This document shows positions 1 through 5,304 of a stretch of 6,022 bases of DNA, one piece after another (positions within the stretch are counted from its first letter, which is position 1; each line of letters opens with the position of its first letter). This DNA comes from Mycobacterium sp. (GTDB taxonomy: Bacteria > Actinomycetota > Actinomycetes > Mycobacteriales > Mycobacteriaceae), in contig JAQSXQ010000129.1 of NCBI GenBank assembly GCA_029256565.1, positions 1 to 6,022 on the forward strand, given 5' to 3'. Below the pieces are notes generated by a model, which was given only the letters and a program-made list of their open reading frames with translations, ran no database searches and had not been told where the DNA came from. The translations under genes were made by a program, and so were the position numbers.

Positions 1-578
1 AGGTCCCACGCCAGCACCCGCTGGTCGTTGCGGAACTGGGTCATGACGCCGGTGACGTAGTCGCGCAGCGTCGCTGCGTAGACGGGGTCGTCCATGCGGT
101 CGGCGCCGGGGCTCTGCACCCAGCCCGAATTGTGGACCCCTGGCCACGGTGCGGTCTGGCGTCCGAGTTTGGGATGCGGGTTCCAGCACGAGTCGAAGAA
201 CACGAACATCGGCTTGATGCCCTTGCTGGCAGCGATCGTGACGAACTGGGCGAGACGGCGTTGGAAGCCTGCGCGGTCCTGAGCCCACAGCAGGTCGTGC
301 AGGAAGACCCGGACGGTGTTGAACCCGACCTGCTGGGCGACGCGCAGTTCGGCGTCGATGCGCTGCGGGTCGTACGTGCCGGGGCCGAACATCTCGAGCT
401 GGTTGATCGCGGTCGCCGGAATGTAGTTCGGGCCGACCAGCCATCCCTGCGCCTGATACCAGGTGTTGGCGCGCTCGGCCGTCCACCGGACGCCTTCTGC
501 CTGCGCGCTCGGCACCTTCGACAGCGCTGCGCCTGCGGCGACCAGGAGCGGGAGTTTGAGGGCTGTTCGGCGCTGCAC
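1..578 (-). CDS. Tat-exported GH5-like glycoside hydrolase (cellulase family), N-terminal part
   Basis: Partial gene, reading leftwards and running off the window edge; 192 full codons are visible. The likely start is GTG at 576-578, because it directly precedes a twin-arginine signal: R3-R4 in QRRTALKL, a hydrophobic stretch at about 9-20, and a probable signal-peptidase site after SAQA (residue 27). The mature part shows GWLVGPNYIPATAINQLE (46-62), GFNTVRVFLHDLLW (85-98), IKPMFVFFDSCWNPHP (121-136), GVHNSGWVQSPG (147-158) and a final RVLAWDL. These segments resemble the TIM-barrel 'cellulase family glycosylhydrolase / 1,4-beta-xylanase' group related to GH5. In that fold the acid/base Glu lies in an NEP motif after the WDL-type strand, so it should lie just outside the window. 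The expected role is secreted polysaccharide or glycoside hydrolysis; the substrate is unknown. No strong ribosome binding site is seen. An in-frame TTG at 648-650 would add 24 residues and bury the Tat signal, so it is less likely. Confidence 0.85.
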   Translation of the reverse strand, partial: MQRRTALKLPLLVAAGAALSKVPSAQAEGVRWTAERANTWYQAQGWLVGPNYIPATAINQLEMFGPGTYDPQRIDAELRVAQQVGFNTVRVFLHDLLWAQDRAGFQRRLAQFVTIAASKGIKPMFVFFDSCWNPHPKLGRQTAPWPGVHNSGWVQSPGADRMDDPVYAATLRDYVTGVMTQFRNDQRVLAWD

Positions 579-744
579 GGACGCAACCGTAGTGATCCCC
601 GCGACCGATGCCCGCCGTCGTACCTCGCGTCGAATGGCTTTGGTTCCCAATCGTTATCGACCGCCGCGAGTGTGCAGGGCTCACCACCAGCGCGTGTCAC
701 GGGACCGTCTCGATCGCGCGTCGATCGTGCAGCCGAATGGTGCC
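579..744. other. Intergenic region between regulator 3' end and glycoside hydrolase start
   Basis: A 166-bp gap between two minus-strand genes. I find no convincing small gene in it. It should hold the hydrolase promoter and any terminator for the regulator. The only structured element is a 6-bp hairpin (CGATCG, 5-nt loop, CGATCG at 711-727), 18 bp beyond the regulator stop and without a T-tract. No good -10/-35 pair for the hydrolase could be chosen by eye. Confidence 0.5.
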
Positions 745-1704
745 CTAGGCGGTGGCCGTGCGGAATCTGTCGCGATACGCCTTCGGGGACACACCGAGGT
801 TCGCGACGAACACGCGGCGGAACGTCTCGGCGCTGCCGAACCCGGCACGACGCGCGCTCTCGGCGACGCCATGGCCGGCGTCGAGCGCTGCGCGGCCGAT
901 GTCGACGCGCACCATCTCCACGTACTTCGCGGGTGTGGTCCCCAGCTCCGAGTGGAACAGCCGGGTGAGTTGACGCGTGCTCAAGGCCGCGTGCGACGCC
1001 AGTGCCTTGACGCCGAGGTCGGCGCCCGGGTCTGCGGTGATCGCATCGGTCACCGCGCGCAGCGCCGACTGCGGCGCCGGGTTGGACTCGACGAGGACCG
1101 AGAACTGCGACTGCCCGCCCGCGCGCTTCAGGTAGACCACCAGCGATCGCGCCACGTCGCGAACCAGCGGGCTGCCGTGGTCGATCTCCACCAGTGCCAG
1201 AGCGAGGTCGATGCCCGCCGACACCCCGGCCGAGGTGAACACGTCGCCGTCCTCGACGAAGATGGCGTCGGGCTCGACCCGGACCTCGGGAAACGCGTTG
1301 GCCAGCAAGCGGGTGTGACGCCAGTGCGTGGTGGCGCGTCGTCCGTCGAGGAGCCCGGCTCGAGCCAGGATGAACGCCCCGGTGCAGATCGACGCCAGCC
1401 GGCGCGCGCGTGGCGCGACCAGACGCACGCCCTCGACCAGTCGCGGGTCCATCGGCCTACCGACGAGGTCGTCGCCGCCGGCCACGAGGACCGTGTCGAC
1501 GGACCCGACCGCGGACAGCGCCTCGGTGGCCGCGAAGCTCGAGCCGACCGACGTCGTCACCTCGCGCCCGTCCAACGAGGCGAATCGAATTCGGTAGTTC
1601 GCGCCGAACCGGTTGGCCTCGGCGAACACCTCGGCGGGACCCACGGCGTCCAGCAGCTTGACCCCGTCGAACACGACGATCACCACGTCCCGCTGTCCGT
1701 CCAC
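745..1704 (-). CDS. GlxA-type transcriptional regulator: DJ-1/PfpI sensor domain plus AraC HTH
   Basis: A 319-aa regulator, normal length for the DJ-1/PfpI-AraC family. Residues about 5-190 form the DJ-1/PfpI-like domain: VVIVVFDGVKLLDAVGPAEVF (7-27, in segments) with D19 and GPAEVF, then the nucleophile elbow SICTGAF with C107, followed by GLLDGRRATTHW (117-128). Residues about 225-315 are the AraC double helix-turn-helix: LGVKALASHAALSTRQLTRLF (230-250, in segments) and VAESARRAGFGSAETFRRVF (280-299). Family members sense small molecules, often nitrogenous metabolites, and activate nearby genes. The gene is divergent from the HD-domain gene, its most likely target. GTG at 1702-1704 is chosen because the conserved domain begins five residues later; an in-frame GTG at 1753-1755 would give 336 aa. 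The GAGGG before the start is too close (1 nt) to be a normal Shine-Dalgarno, and a CACAAT box 6 nt upstream suggests a leaderless start. Effector unknown. Confidence 0.93.
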   Translation of the reverse strand: MDGQRDVVIVVFDGVKLLDAVGPAEVFAEANRFGANYRIRFASLDGREVTTSVGSSFAATEALSAVGSVDTVLVAGGDDLVGRPMDPRLVEGVRLVAPRARRLASICTGAFILARAGLLDGRRATTHWRHTRLLANAFPEVRVEPDAIFVEDGDVFTSAGVSAGIDLALALVEIDHGSPLVRDVARSLVVYLKRAGGQSQFSVLVESNPAPQSALRAVTDAITADPGADLGVKALASHAALSTRQLTRLFHSELGTTPAKYVEMVRVDIGRAALDAGHGVAESARRAGFGSAETFRRVFVANLGVSPKAYRDRFRTATA

Positions 1705-1785
1705 GCCCTCATTGTGTCGCAAACTGAGGGAAAGGCGGCAGATCAGACACGTCACGGGTGCCCGGCTCCGCCGCAGACTCGGAGC
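1705..1785. promoter_or_regulatory. Shared divergent control region of the regulator and HD gene
   Basis: An 81-bp spacer between divergent starts. On the minus strand CACAAT (plus 1711-1716) lies 6 nt before the regulator GTG, placing a predicted transcription start on the start codon; it matches TATAAT at 4 of 6 positions and has no good -35. On the plus strand CAGACT (1774-1779) lies 6 nt before the HD-gene ATG but is a poor -10. An AraC-type regulator would be expected to bind here, but I see no convincing repeated operator. GTGTC (1714-1718) and GACAC (1746-1750) form only a 5-bp inverted pair and may be chance. Confidence 0.45.
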
Positions 1786-2439
1786 ATGACCACATCACTT
1801 CCCACCACCATCGCCGGCATCGAGATCCCCGACACCCCGCTGGTACGCGCCACCACCGAGTTCATCCGCGAGGCCGAAGACGACCTGCTGTTCCACCACT
1901 CCCGCCGGGTGTTCCTGTTCGGGGCGTTGCAGGGCCGTCGACGTGGACTCGACCCCAATCTGGAACTGCTCTACGTCGGTGCGATGTTCCACGACATCGG
2001 CCTCACCGAGCCGTACCGCACCTCCTCGCCGCTGCGCTTCGAGGTGGACGGAGCGAACGCCGCGCGTGACTTCCTCCTTGGGCACGGCGTCGACGCGTCA
2101 GACGCGCGCAAGGTGTGGCTGGGCATCGCACTGCACACCACGCCCGGTGTCCCGGAGTTCCTCGATCCCGAAACCGCGCTCGTCACCGCAGGCGTCGAAA
2201 CCGACGTGCTCGGGATCGGACGCGACGCGCTCACCGACGAGGTGCGCGACGCCGTCACCGCGGCGCACCCGCGGCCCGGGTTCAAGCAGCGGATCCTGCA
2301 CGCCTTCACCGAAGGCGTCCGGCAGCGTCCCGACTCCACGTTCGGGACCGTCAACGCCGACGTCCTCGCGCACTATGACCCGTCGTTCGTCCGTACCGAC
2401 TTCGTCGACGTGATCCTCGCCAACGCCTGGCCGGAGTGA
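1786..2439 (+). CDS. HD-domain protein, cyanamide hydratase-like
   Basis: A 217-aa soluble protein of the HD metal-dependent superfamily. Candidate metal ligands are H38 (in FHHSRRVFLFG, 36-46), the HD pair H69-D70 in MFHDIGLT (67-74), and D140 in GVETDVLG (136-143). LRFEVDGA (83-90) and IALHTTPGV (114-122) match segments I recall from cyanamide hydratase-type HD proteins, which add water to the cyanamide nitrile to give urea. Most bacterial relatives are uncharacterised, so the substrate here is open. There is no signal peptide or membrane segment. The gene is divergent from a GlxA-type regulator, which suggests inducible expression. ATG at 1786 is chosen because the conserved region starts soon after it. 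GGAG sits only 1 nt from the ATG, so the ribosome binding site is poor. The frame is open upstream to 463, but that stretch is antisense to the regulator and is not coding. Confidence 0.9.
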   Translation: MTTSLPTTIAGIEIPDTPLVRATTEFIREAEDDLLFHHSRRVFLFGALQGRRRGLDPNLELLYVGAMFHDIGLTEPYRTSSPLRFEVDGANAARDFLLGHGVDASDARKVWLGIALHTTPGVPEFLDPETALVTAGVETDVLGIGRDALTDEVRDAVTAAHPRPGFKQRILHAFTEGVRQRPDSTFGTVNADVLAHYDPSFVRTDFVDVILANAWPE

Positions 2440-2442
2440 CGA

Positions 2443-2480
2443 GCCTCGACCACCGGCACCAAGATCAGTAGCGTCGAGGC
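2443..2480 (+). promoter_or_regulatory. Leaderless sigma-A-type promoter overlapped by an 8-bp inverted repeat
   Basis: A -35 box TCGACC (2446-2451, 4 of 6 to TTGACA), a 17-nt spacer, and a -10 box TAGCGT (2469-2474, TANNNT) are followed by 6 nt and then the methyltransferase ATG at 2481. This geometry puts transcription start at or beside the start codon, the typical mycobacterial leaderless layout. A perfect inverted repeat, GCCTCGAC (2443-2450) and GTCGAGGC (2473-2480), covers the -35 and the -10/start. The 22-bp spacing is too long for a good terminator loop and better suits an operator. Sequence and geometry are observed; regulation is inferred. Confidence 0.6.
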
Positions 2481-3401
2481 ATGGCACGTACCGAGGGCGA
2501 CAGCTGGGATCTCGCGTCGAGCGTGGGGGCGACCGCCACGCTGGTCGCCGCAGGCCGCGCGGTGGCGAGCCGCGACGAACGAGGCCTGATCGACGACCCG
2601 TTTGCGGCGCCACTGGTGCGCGCGGTCGGCATCGACTTCTTCACCAAGCTCGTCGACGGCGAACTCGACATGGCCATGATCGACCCGTCGTCGGTTGCGA
2701 CGATGCAGGCCCGGATCGACGAGATGGCGCTGCGAACTCGGTTCTTCGACGACTACTTCGTCGAGGCGACGGGGAACGGGATACGCCAGGCGGTGATCTT
2801 GGCCTCGGGCCTCGACTCCCGCGCGTACCGGCTGCCCTGGCCGGACGGCACCGTCGTCTACGAGATCGACCAACCCGCGGTCATCGAGTTCAAGACCACC
2901 ACGCTGGCCGGCATCGGTGCGGAACCGACCGCCGAGCGGCGCACGGTGGCGATAGATCTGCGCGAGGACTGGCCCGCCGCGTTGGTAGCGGCGGGCTTCG
3001 ACGCAGGCGCACCGACGGCCTGGTGCGCAGAGGGGCTGCTCATCTACCTGCCGCCGGAGGCGCAGGACCTGTTGTTCGACAACGTGAATCGTCTCAGCGC
3101 GCCGGGCAGCACCGTCGCGACCGAGTACGTTCCCGGCCTCAAGACGTTCGACGTCGAGAAGGCCAGGGAGTCGACGGCGAGCATGCGCGAGCACGGTCTC
3201 GAGCTGGACATGCCGTCGCTGATCTACCACGGAGAACGCAACAACGTCATGGACTACCTGACGGCGCTGGGCTGGCAGATGACCGGCGTGCCGAGGCCGG
3301 ACCTGTTCGCCCGGCATGACGTGCCGCTGCCCGAGTTGCCCGACGCCGACGATCCGCTCGGCGAGATCGTCTACGTCAGCGGCACGCTGCCGACGCGCTG
3401 A
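2481..3401 (+). CDS. Class I SAM-dependent methyltransferase, TIGR00027 / LCMT-like family
   Basis: A 306-aa protein, full length for the mycobacterial 'putative S-adenosyl-L-methionine-dependent methyltransferase' family (TIGR00027, PF04072). The N-terminus DSWDLASSVGATATLVAAGRA (7-27, in segments) and LIDDPFAAPLVRAVG (36-50) are hallmark family segments. RTRFFDDYF (85-93) precedes motif I AVILASGLDSRAYRL (104-118), the SAM-binding loop. VVYEIDQPAVIEFK (125-138) supplies the acidic residue for the ribose, AIDLREDW (157-164) follows, and CAEGLLIYLP (182-191) is the post-motif catalytic region. It is expected to transfer a methyl group to a carboxylate or hydroxyl of an unknown acceptor; most paralogues have no known substrate. 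It is cytosolic, with no signal or membrane helix. The start is fixed by the -10 box 6 nt upstream. It is followed at 45 bp by a co-oriented SDR gene. Confidence 0.95.
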   Translation: MARTEGDSWDLASSVGATATLVAAGRAVASRDERGLIDDPFAAPLVRAVGIDFFTKLVDGELDMAMIDPSSVATMQARIDEMALRTRFFDDYFVEATGNGIRQAVILASGLDSRAYRLPWPDGTVVYEIDQPAVIEFKTTTLAGIGAEPTAERRTVAIDLREDWPAALVAAGFDAGAPTAWCAEGLLIYLPPEAQDLLFDNVNRLSAPGSTVATEYVPGLKTFDVEKARESTASMREHGLELDMPSLIYHGERNNVMDYLTALGWQMTGVPRPDLFARHDVPLPELPDADDPLGEIVYVSGTLPTR

Positions 3402-3406
3402 CCGCG

Positions 3407-3420
3407 GCCGACGTTTCGGC
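3407..3420 (+). terminator. Weak hairpin after the methyltransferase
   Basis: GCCGA, loop CGTT, TCGGC, starting 6 nt after the stop codon and followed by ATTTC. The stem is only 5 bp and the T-run only three, so at best it is a weak intrinsic terminator or an attenuating or processing structure between the methyltransferase and the SDR gene. Confidence 0.3.
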
Positions 3421-3446
3421 ATTTCGGGATCGGGAACAGCCAGGTC

Positions 3447-4433
3447 ATGGCTTTGCGCGTCGCCGTCACCGGGCCAACGGGTGAGATCGGCATCTCGACG
3501 ATCGAGGCCCTGGAGGACCATCCCGACGTGGAGCAGATCGTCGGCATGGCACGTCGACCGTTCGACCCGAAGGCGCGCGGCTGGACGAAGACGGTGTACC
3601 GCCAAGGCGACATCCTCGACCGCGATGCCGTCGACGGGCTCGTCGCCGACGTCGACGTCGTCGTGCACCTGGCGTTCATCATCATGGGTTCGCGGGAGGA
3701 GAGCGCCCGGATCAACCTCGCGGGCACCCGCAACGTATTCGAGGCCACGGTGGCCGCCGCCCGACCGCGCCGGCTGGTGTACACCTCGTCGGTGGCGGCC
3801 TACGGCTACCACGCCGACAATCCGGTGCCCATCACCGAGGACGTCCCGACGCGCGGGACTCCGGAGCACTACTACTCCGAGCAGAAGGCGGCGTGCGAGG
3901 AAGCCCTGGCCGAGACGACCGCAGGCTCGTCCCTCGAGGTCTACGTGCTGCGGCCGTGCATCGTGGCGGGCCCGAAGGCGCCCGCGCTGGCCGACGCCAT
4001 GCCGTGGAACCAGCTGCCGAGCGTCGTCCGCCGGGTGACCCGGGCCGTGCCCCTGCTCAAGCCGCCGTTCCCCGACCCCGGCACGCCCCTGCAACTGGTG
4101 CACCACGACGACGTCGCCTCTGCGATCGCCCTGGCCGCTACCACGACCACCGCGGCGCCCGGCGCCTACAACATCGCCGGGGACGGACTGCTGTCCATGT
4201 CGGACGTCGGCGCGGCGCTGGGTGCGAGACCGATCAAGGTTCCGCACGTCGCGGCGGTCGCCACGTCCGAGGTGATCGCCCGGCTGCCGTTCGTGCCGTC
4301 TGCGCTCGAGTGGCTGCACGCGGGTCGGGCATCGACGGTCATGGACACGAGCAAGGCCCGGACGGAACTCGGCTGGCGCCCCAGGTACACCGCCGAGCAG
4401 ACGTTGCAGGCCTTGGCGAGCACCGTCGACTAG
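3447..4433 (+). CDS. NAD(P)-dependent epimerase/dehydratase (extended SDR)
   Basis: A 328-aa extended short-chain dehydrogenase/reductase. The Rossmann nucleotide loop is at the extreme N-terminus: RVAVTGPTGEIG (4-15), fitting TGxxGxxG. GDILD (54-58) and DVVVHLAF (70-77) follow. The catalytic set is visible: YTSSVAAYG (112-120) with the Ser, and YSEQK (Y143, K147). LRPCIVAGP (168-176) and LQLVHHDDVASAI (215-227) are typical substrate-domain segments, and TELGWRPRYT (306-315) is the common C-terminal signature of sugar-nucleotide epimerase-type SDRs. It should oxidise/reduce or epimerise a sugar-, sterol- or polyketide-like substrate in the cytosol; the substrate cannot be read from sequence. 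It follows the methyltransferase by 45 bp and may share its transcript. The ATG is fixed by the Rossmann start, although the ribosome binding site is weak (AGG 2 nt upstream, GGGA 11 nt upstream). It ends 8 bp from the convergent STAS gene. Confidence 0.93.
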   Translation: MALRVAVTGPTGEIGISTIEALEDHPDVEQIVGMARRPFDPKARGWTKTVYRQGDILDRDAVDGLVADVDVVVHLAFIIMGSREESARINLAGTRNVFEATVAAARPRRLVYTSSVAAYGYHADNPVPITEDVPTRGTPEHYYSEQKAACEEALAETTAGSSLEVYVLRPCIVAGPKAPALADAMPWNQLPSVVRRVTRAVPLLKPPFPDPGTPLQLVHHDDVASAIALAATTTTAAPGAYNIAGDGLLSMSDVGAALGARPIKVPHVAAVATSEVIARLPFVPSALEWLHAGRASTVMDTSKARTELGWRPRYTAEQTLQALASTVD

Positions 4434-4448
4434 CCGGCGGGCTACGAC
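4425..4448. terminator. Small dyad over the two convergent stop codons
   Basis: TAGCC (4431-4435), loop GGCG, GGCTA (4440-4444) is a perfect 5-bp stem. GTCG (4425-4428) and CGAC (4445-4448) extend it by 4 bp with a 2-nt bulge. The outer ends of the inner stem are the TAG stop of the SDR gene on the plus strand and the TAG stop of the STAS gene on the minus strand. There is no T-tract on either side, so a bidirectional terminator role is only a possibility. Confidence 0.35.
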
Positions 4449-5182
4449 GTGATGGTCGCCCACACGGTCTTGCCGTCGATACTGGGCGCCCAGCCCCACG
4501 TATCGGTCAGCGCTGCGACCATGTGCAGGCCGGACAGCCGGAAGTCGTCGGGATCGCGTTCGATCCTGGCCGGCGCCGCGCTGCTCCGGTCGGACACCGT
4601 GATCGTGATGGAATCGTCCCGGGACTCCACGCTGAGCATGGGCACGCTGTCGGTGTGTGCGAAGACGTTCATCACCAGCTCGGTGGTGACGACCTTCGCC
4701 GTGGGGATCTTGTCGCCCTGTCCCCAGTCCCACAGCCACTCGGTGACCAATTCGCGGGCATACCGCGCGCTCGCGGCACCGGTGGGTAGCTCTGCTCTGC
4801 GCCTGCGGCGCATGCGGTGCGTCAGGTCGTCCAATCCGGCGACGGCGGAGTCGAGACTGTCGTGCACCGGTATCCAGCGGTCGATCCCCTGCTTGCGCAG
4901 CGCATCCCGACCGGGGGCGTGACCGCACACGACCAGCACCGGGACGTCCGGCCAGCGGCTCACCTGCCAGCGGGCGCTCGTCAGCACCGCGTAGGCCGAG
5001 GAGGCAGGCACCCGTAGTGCGCTGATGTTCACCACGACCGCGACGGGCTCGTCGAGGGCCGCCTTGATGATCGTGTCGCGCAGTTGGAGATAGGTGGTGC
5101 TGTCGAGGACCCCGTCGGCCAGGAGGACGGTCGCGCCATCGCGCGCCGCCTGGCGCACGTGAAGTTTCGACCTCGTCGCCAT
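4442..5182 (-). CDS. STAS-HATPase fusion, putative partner-switching sigma-factor regulator
   Basis: 246 aa with two domains. Residues about 5-118 are a STAS (anti-anti-sigma-like) domain: DGATVLLADGVLDSTTYLQL (15-34), VAVVVNISALRVPASSAYAVL (47-67, in segments), then VLVVCGHAPGR (82-92). After an Arg-rich linker (five Arg, about 124-129) comes a GHKL/HATPase_c_2 domain of the RsbW/SpoIIAB type: N-box TTELVMNVFAHT (166-177; N172), VSDRSSAAP (196-204; D198), SGLHMVAALTDTWGW (217-231) and GKTVWATI (237-244). Such ATPases bind sigma factors or phosphorylate STAS partners. Joining both in one chain is less usual than separate genes. The motif around the usual DSSG phosphoserine reads ASSA (60-63). 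ATG at 5180-5182 is chosen because GGTGA lies 7 nt upstream and the STAS fold starts at once; ATG 5200 (252 aa) is possible, while the further upstream extension uses poor codons. No sigma factor gene is in the window. Confidence 0.88.
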   Translation of the reverse strand: MATRSKLHVRQAARDGATVLLADGVLDSTTYLQLRDTIIKAALDEPVAVVVNISALRVPASSAYAVLTSARWQVSRWPDVPVLVVCGHAPGRDALRKQGIDRWIPVHDSLDSAVAGLDDLTHRMRRRRRAELPTGAASARYARELVTEWLWDWGQGDKIPTAKVVTTELVMNVFAHTDSVPMLSVESRDDSITITVSDRSSAAPARIERDPDDFRLSGLHMVAALTDTWGWAPSIDGKTVWATITS

Positions 5183-5299
5183 CGCGACGTCACCATCCAT
5201 TCGAATTGCAAGACCTTGTCTTTCACCAGTGTGCGCTCGATCGCTCGTTAACGCCATTCTCCGGTAGCGAAAACCATGATCACACAACGCGTTTCATGA
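5183..5299 (-). promoter_or_regulatory. Upstream control region of the STAS-ATPase gene
   Basis: A 117-bp gap with lower GC than its neighbours, between the DUF1206 gene and the STAS-ATPase gene. On the minus strand GGTTT (5275 to 5271), a 16-nt spacer and GCGTTA (5254 to 5249) resemble in spacing the mycobacterial SigF promoter (GGTTT, about 16 nt, GGGTA). The -10 is a poor match, so this is tentative. A ribosome binding site GGTGA (plus 5190-5194) sits 7 nt before the ATG at 5182. A phased repeat cluster lies at the upstream end. Confidence 0.35.
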
Positions 5300-5304
5300 T
5301 CACA
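5275..5304. repeat. Phased repeat cluster: 10-bp direct repeat flanking an 8-bp palindrome
   Basis: CATGATCACA occurs at 5275-5284 and again at 5295-5304, exactly 20 bp apart. Between them is the palindrome AACGCGTT (5286-5293). Each repeat contains TGATCA, so three palindrome centres fall at 5279.5, 5289.5 and 5299.5, one helical turn apart on the same face of the DNA. The cluster overlaps the DUF1206 stop codon and abuts the STAS gene's putative -35. A transcription-factor operator is a reasonable inference; the factor is unknown. Confidence 0.55.

Noticed and set aside
642..647. GGAACC on the minus strand as an ECF sigma -35 for the hydrolase
   Set aside because: No matching CGTT-type -10 occurs at the required 16-18 nt spacing.
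41..700. Minus-strand open frame over the glycoside hydrolase
   Set aside because: It is in a different frame from the hydrolase, is Arg/Ser/Thr-rich and has no recognisable domain. The hydrolase frame carries a Tat signal and conserved GH segments.
711..727. CGATCG hairpin as a terminator of the regulator gene
   Set aside because: The stem is only 6 bp of a self-complementary hexamer common in GC-rich DNA, and there is no T-run after it on the minus strand. It is mentioned only in the intergenic entry.
463..1785. Long open plus-strand frame continuing into the HD gene
   Set aside because: It is antisense to the clearly conserved DJ-1/AraC regulator, is rich in Arg/Gly/Ala/His without any family motif, and is open only because of GC-rich codon bias. 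The real protein starts at 1786.
3645..3663. GACGTC/GTCGTC tandem-like repeat inside the SDR gene
   Set aside because: It encodes the conserved DVDVVVHL strand of the Rossmann fold, so codon bias explains the repetition.
2373..4928. Very long minus-strand open frame opposite the methyltransferase and SDR
   Set aside because: Its translation is low-complexity Arg/Gly/Asp/His sequence, and it opposes two genes with full sets of family motifs and enters a third. It is a GC-skew shadow.
5275..5304. CRP-type site (TGTGA-N6-TCACA)
   Set aside because: TGTGATCATG half-sites are present on the minus strand, but they are in direct, not inverted, orientation at CRP spacing, so the pattern does not fit a CRP dyad.
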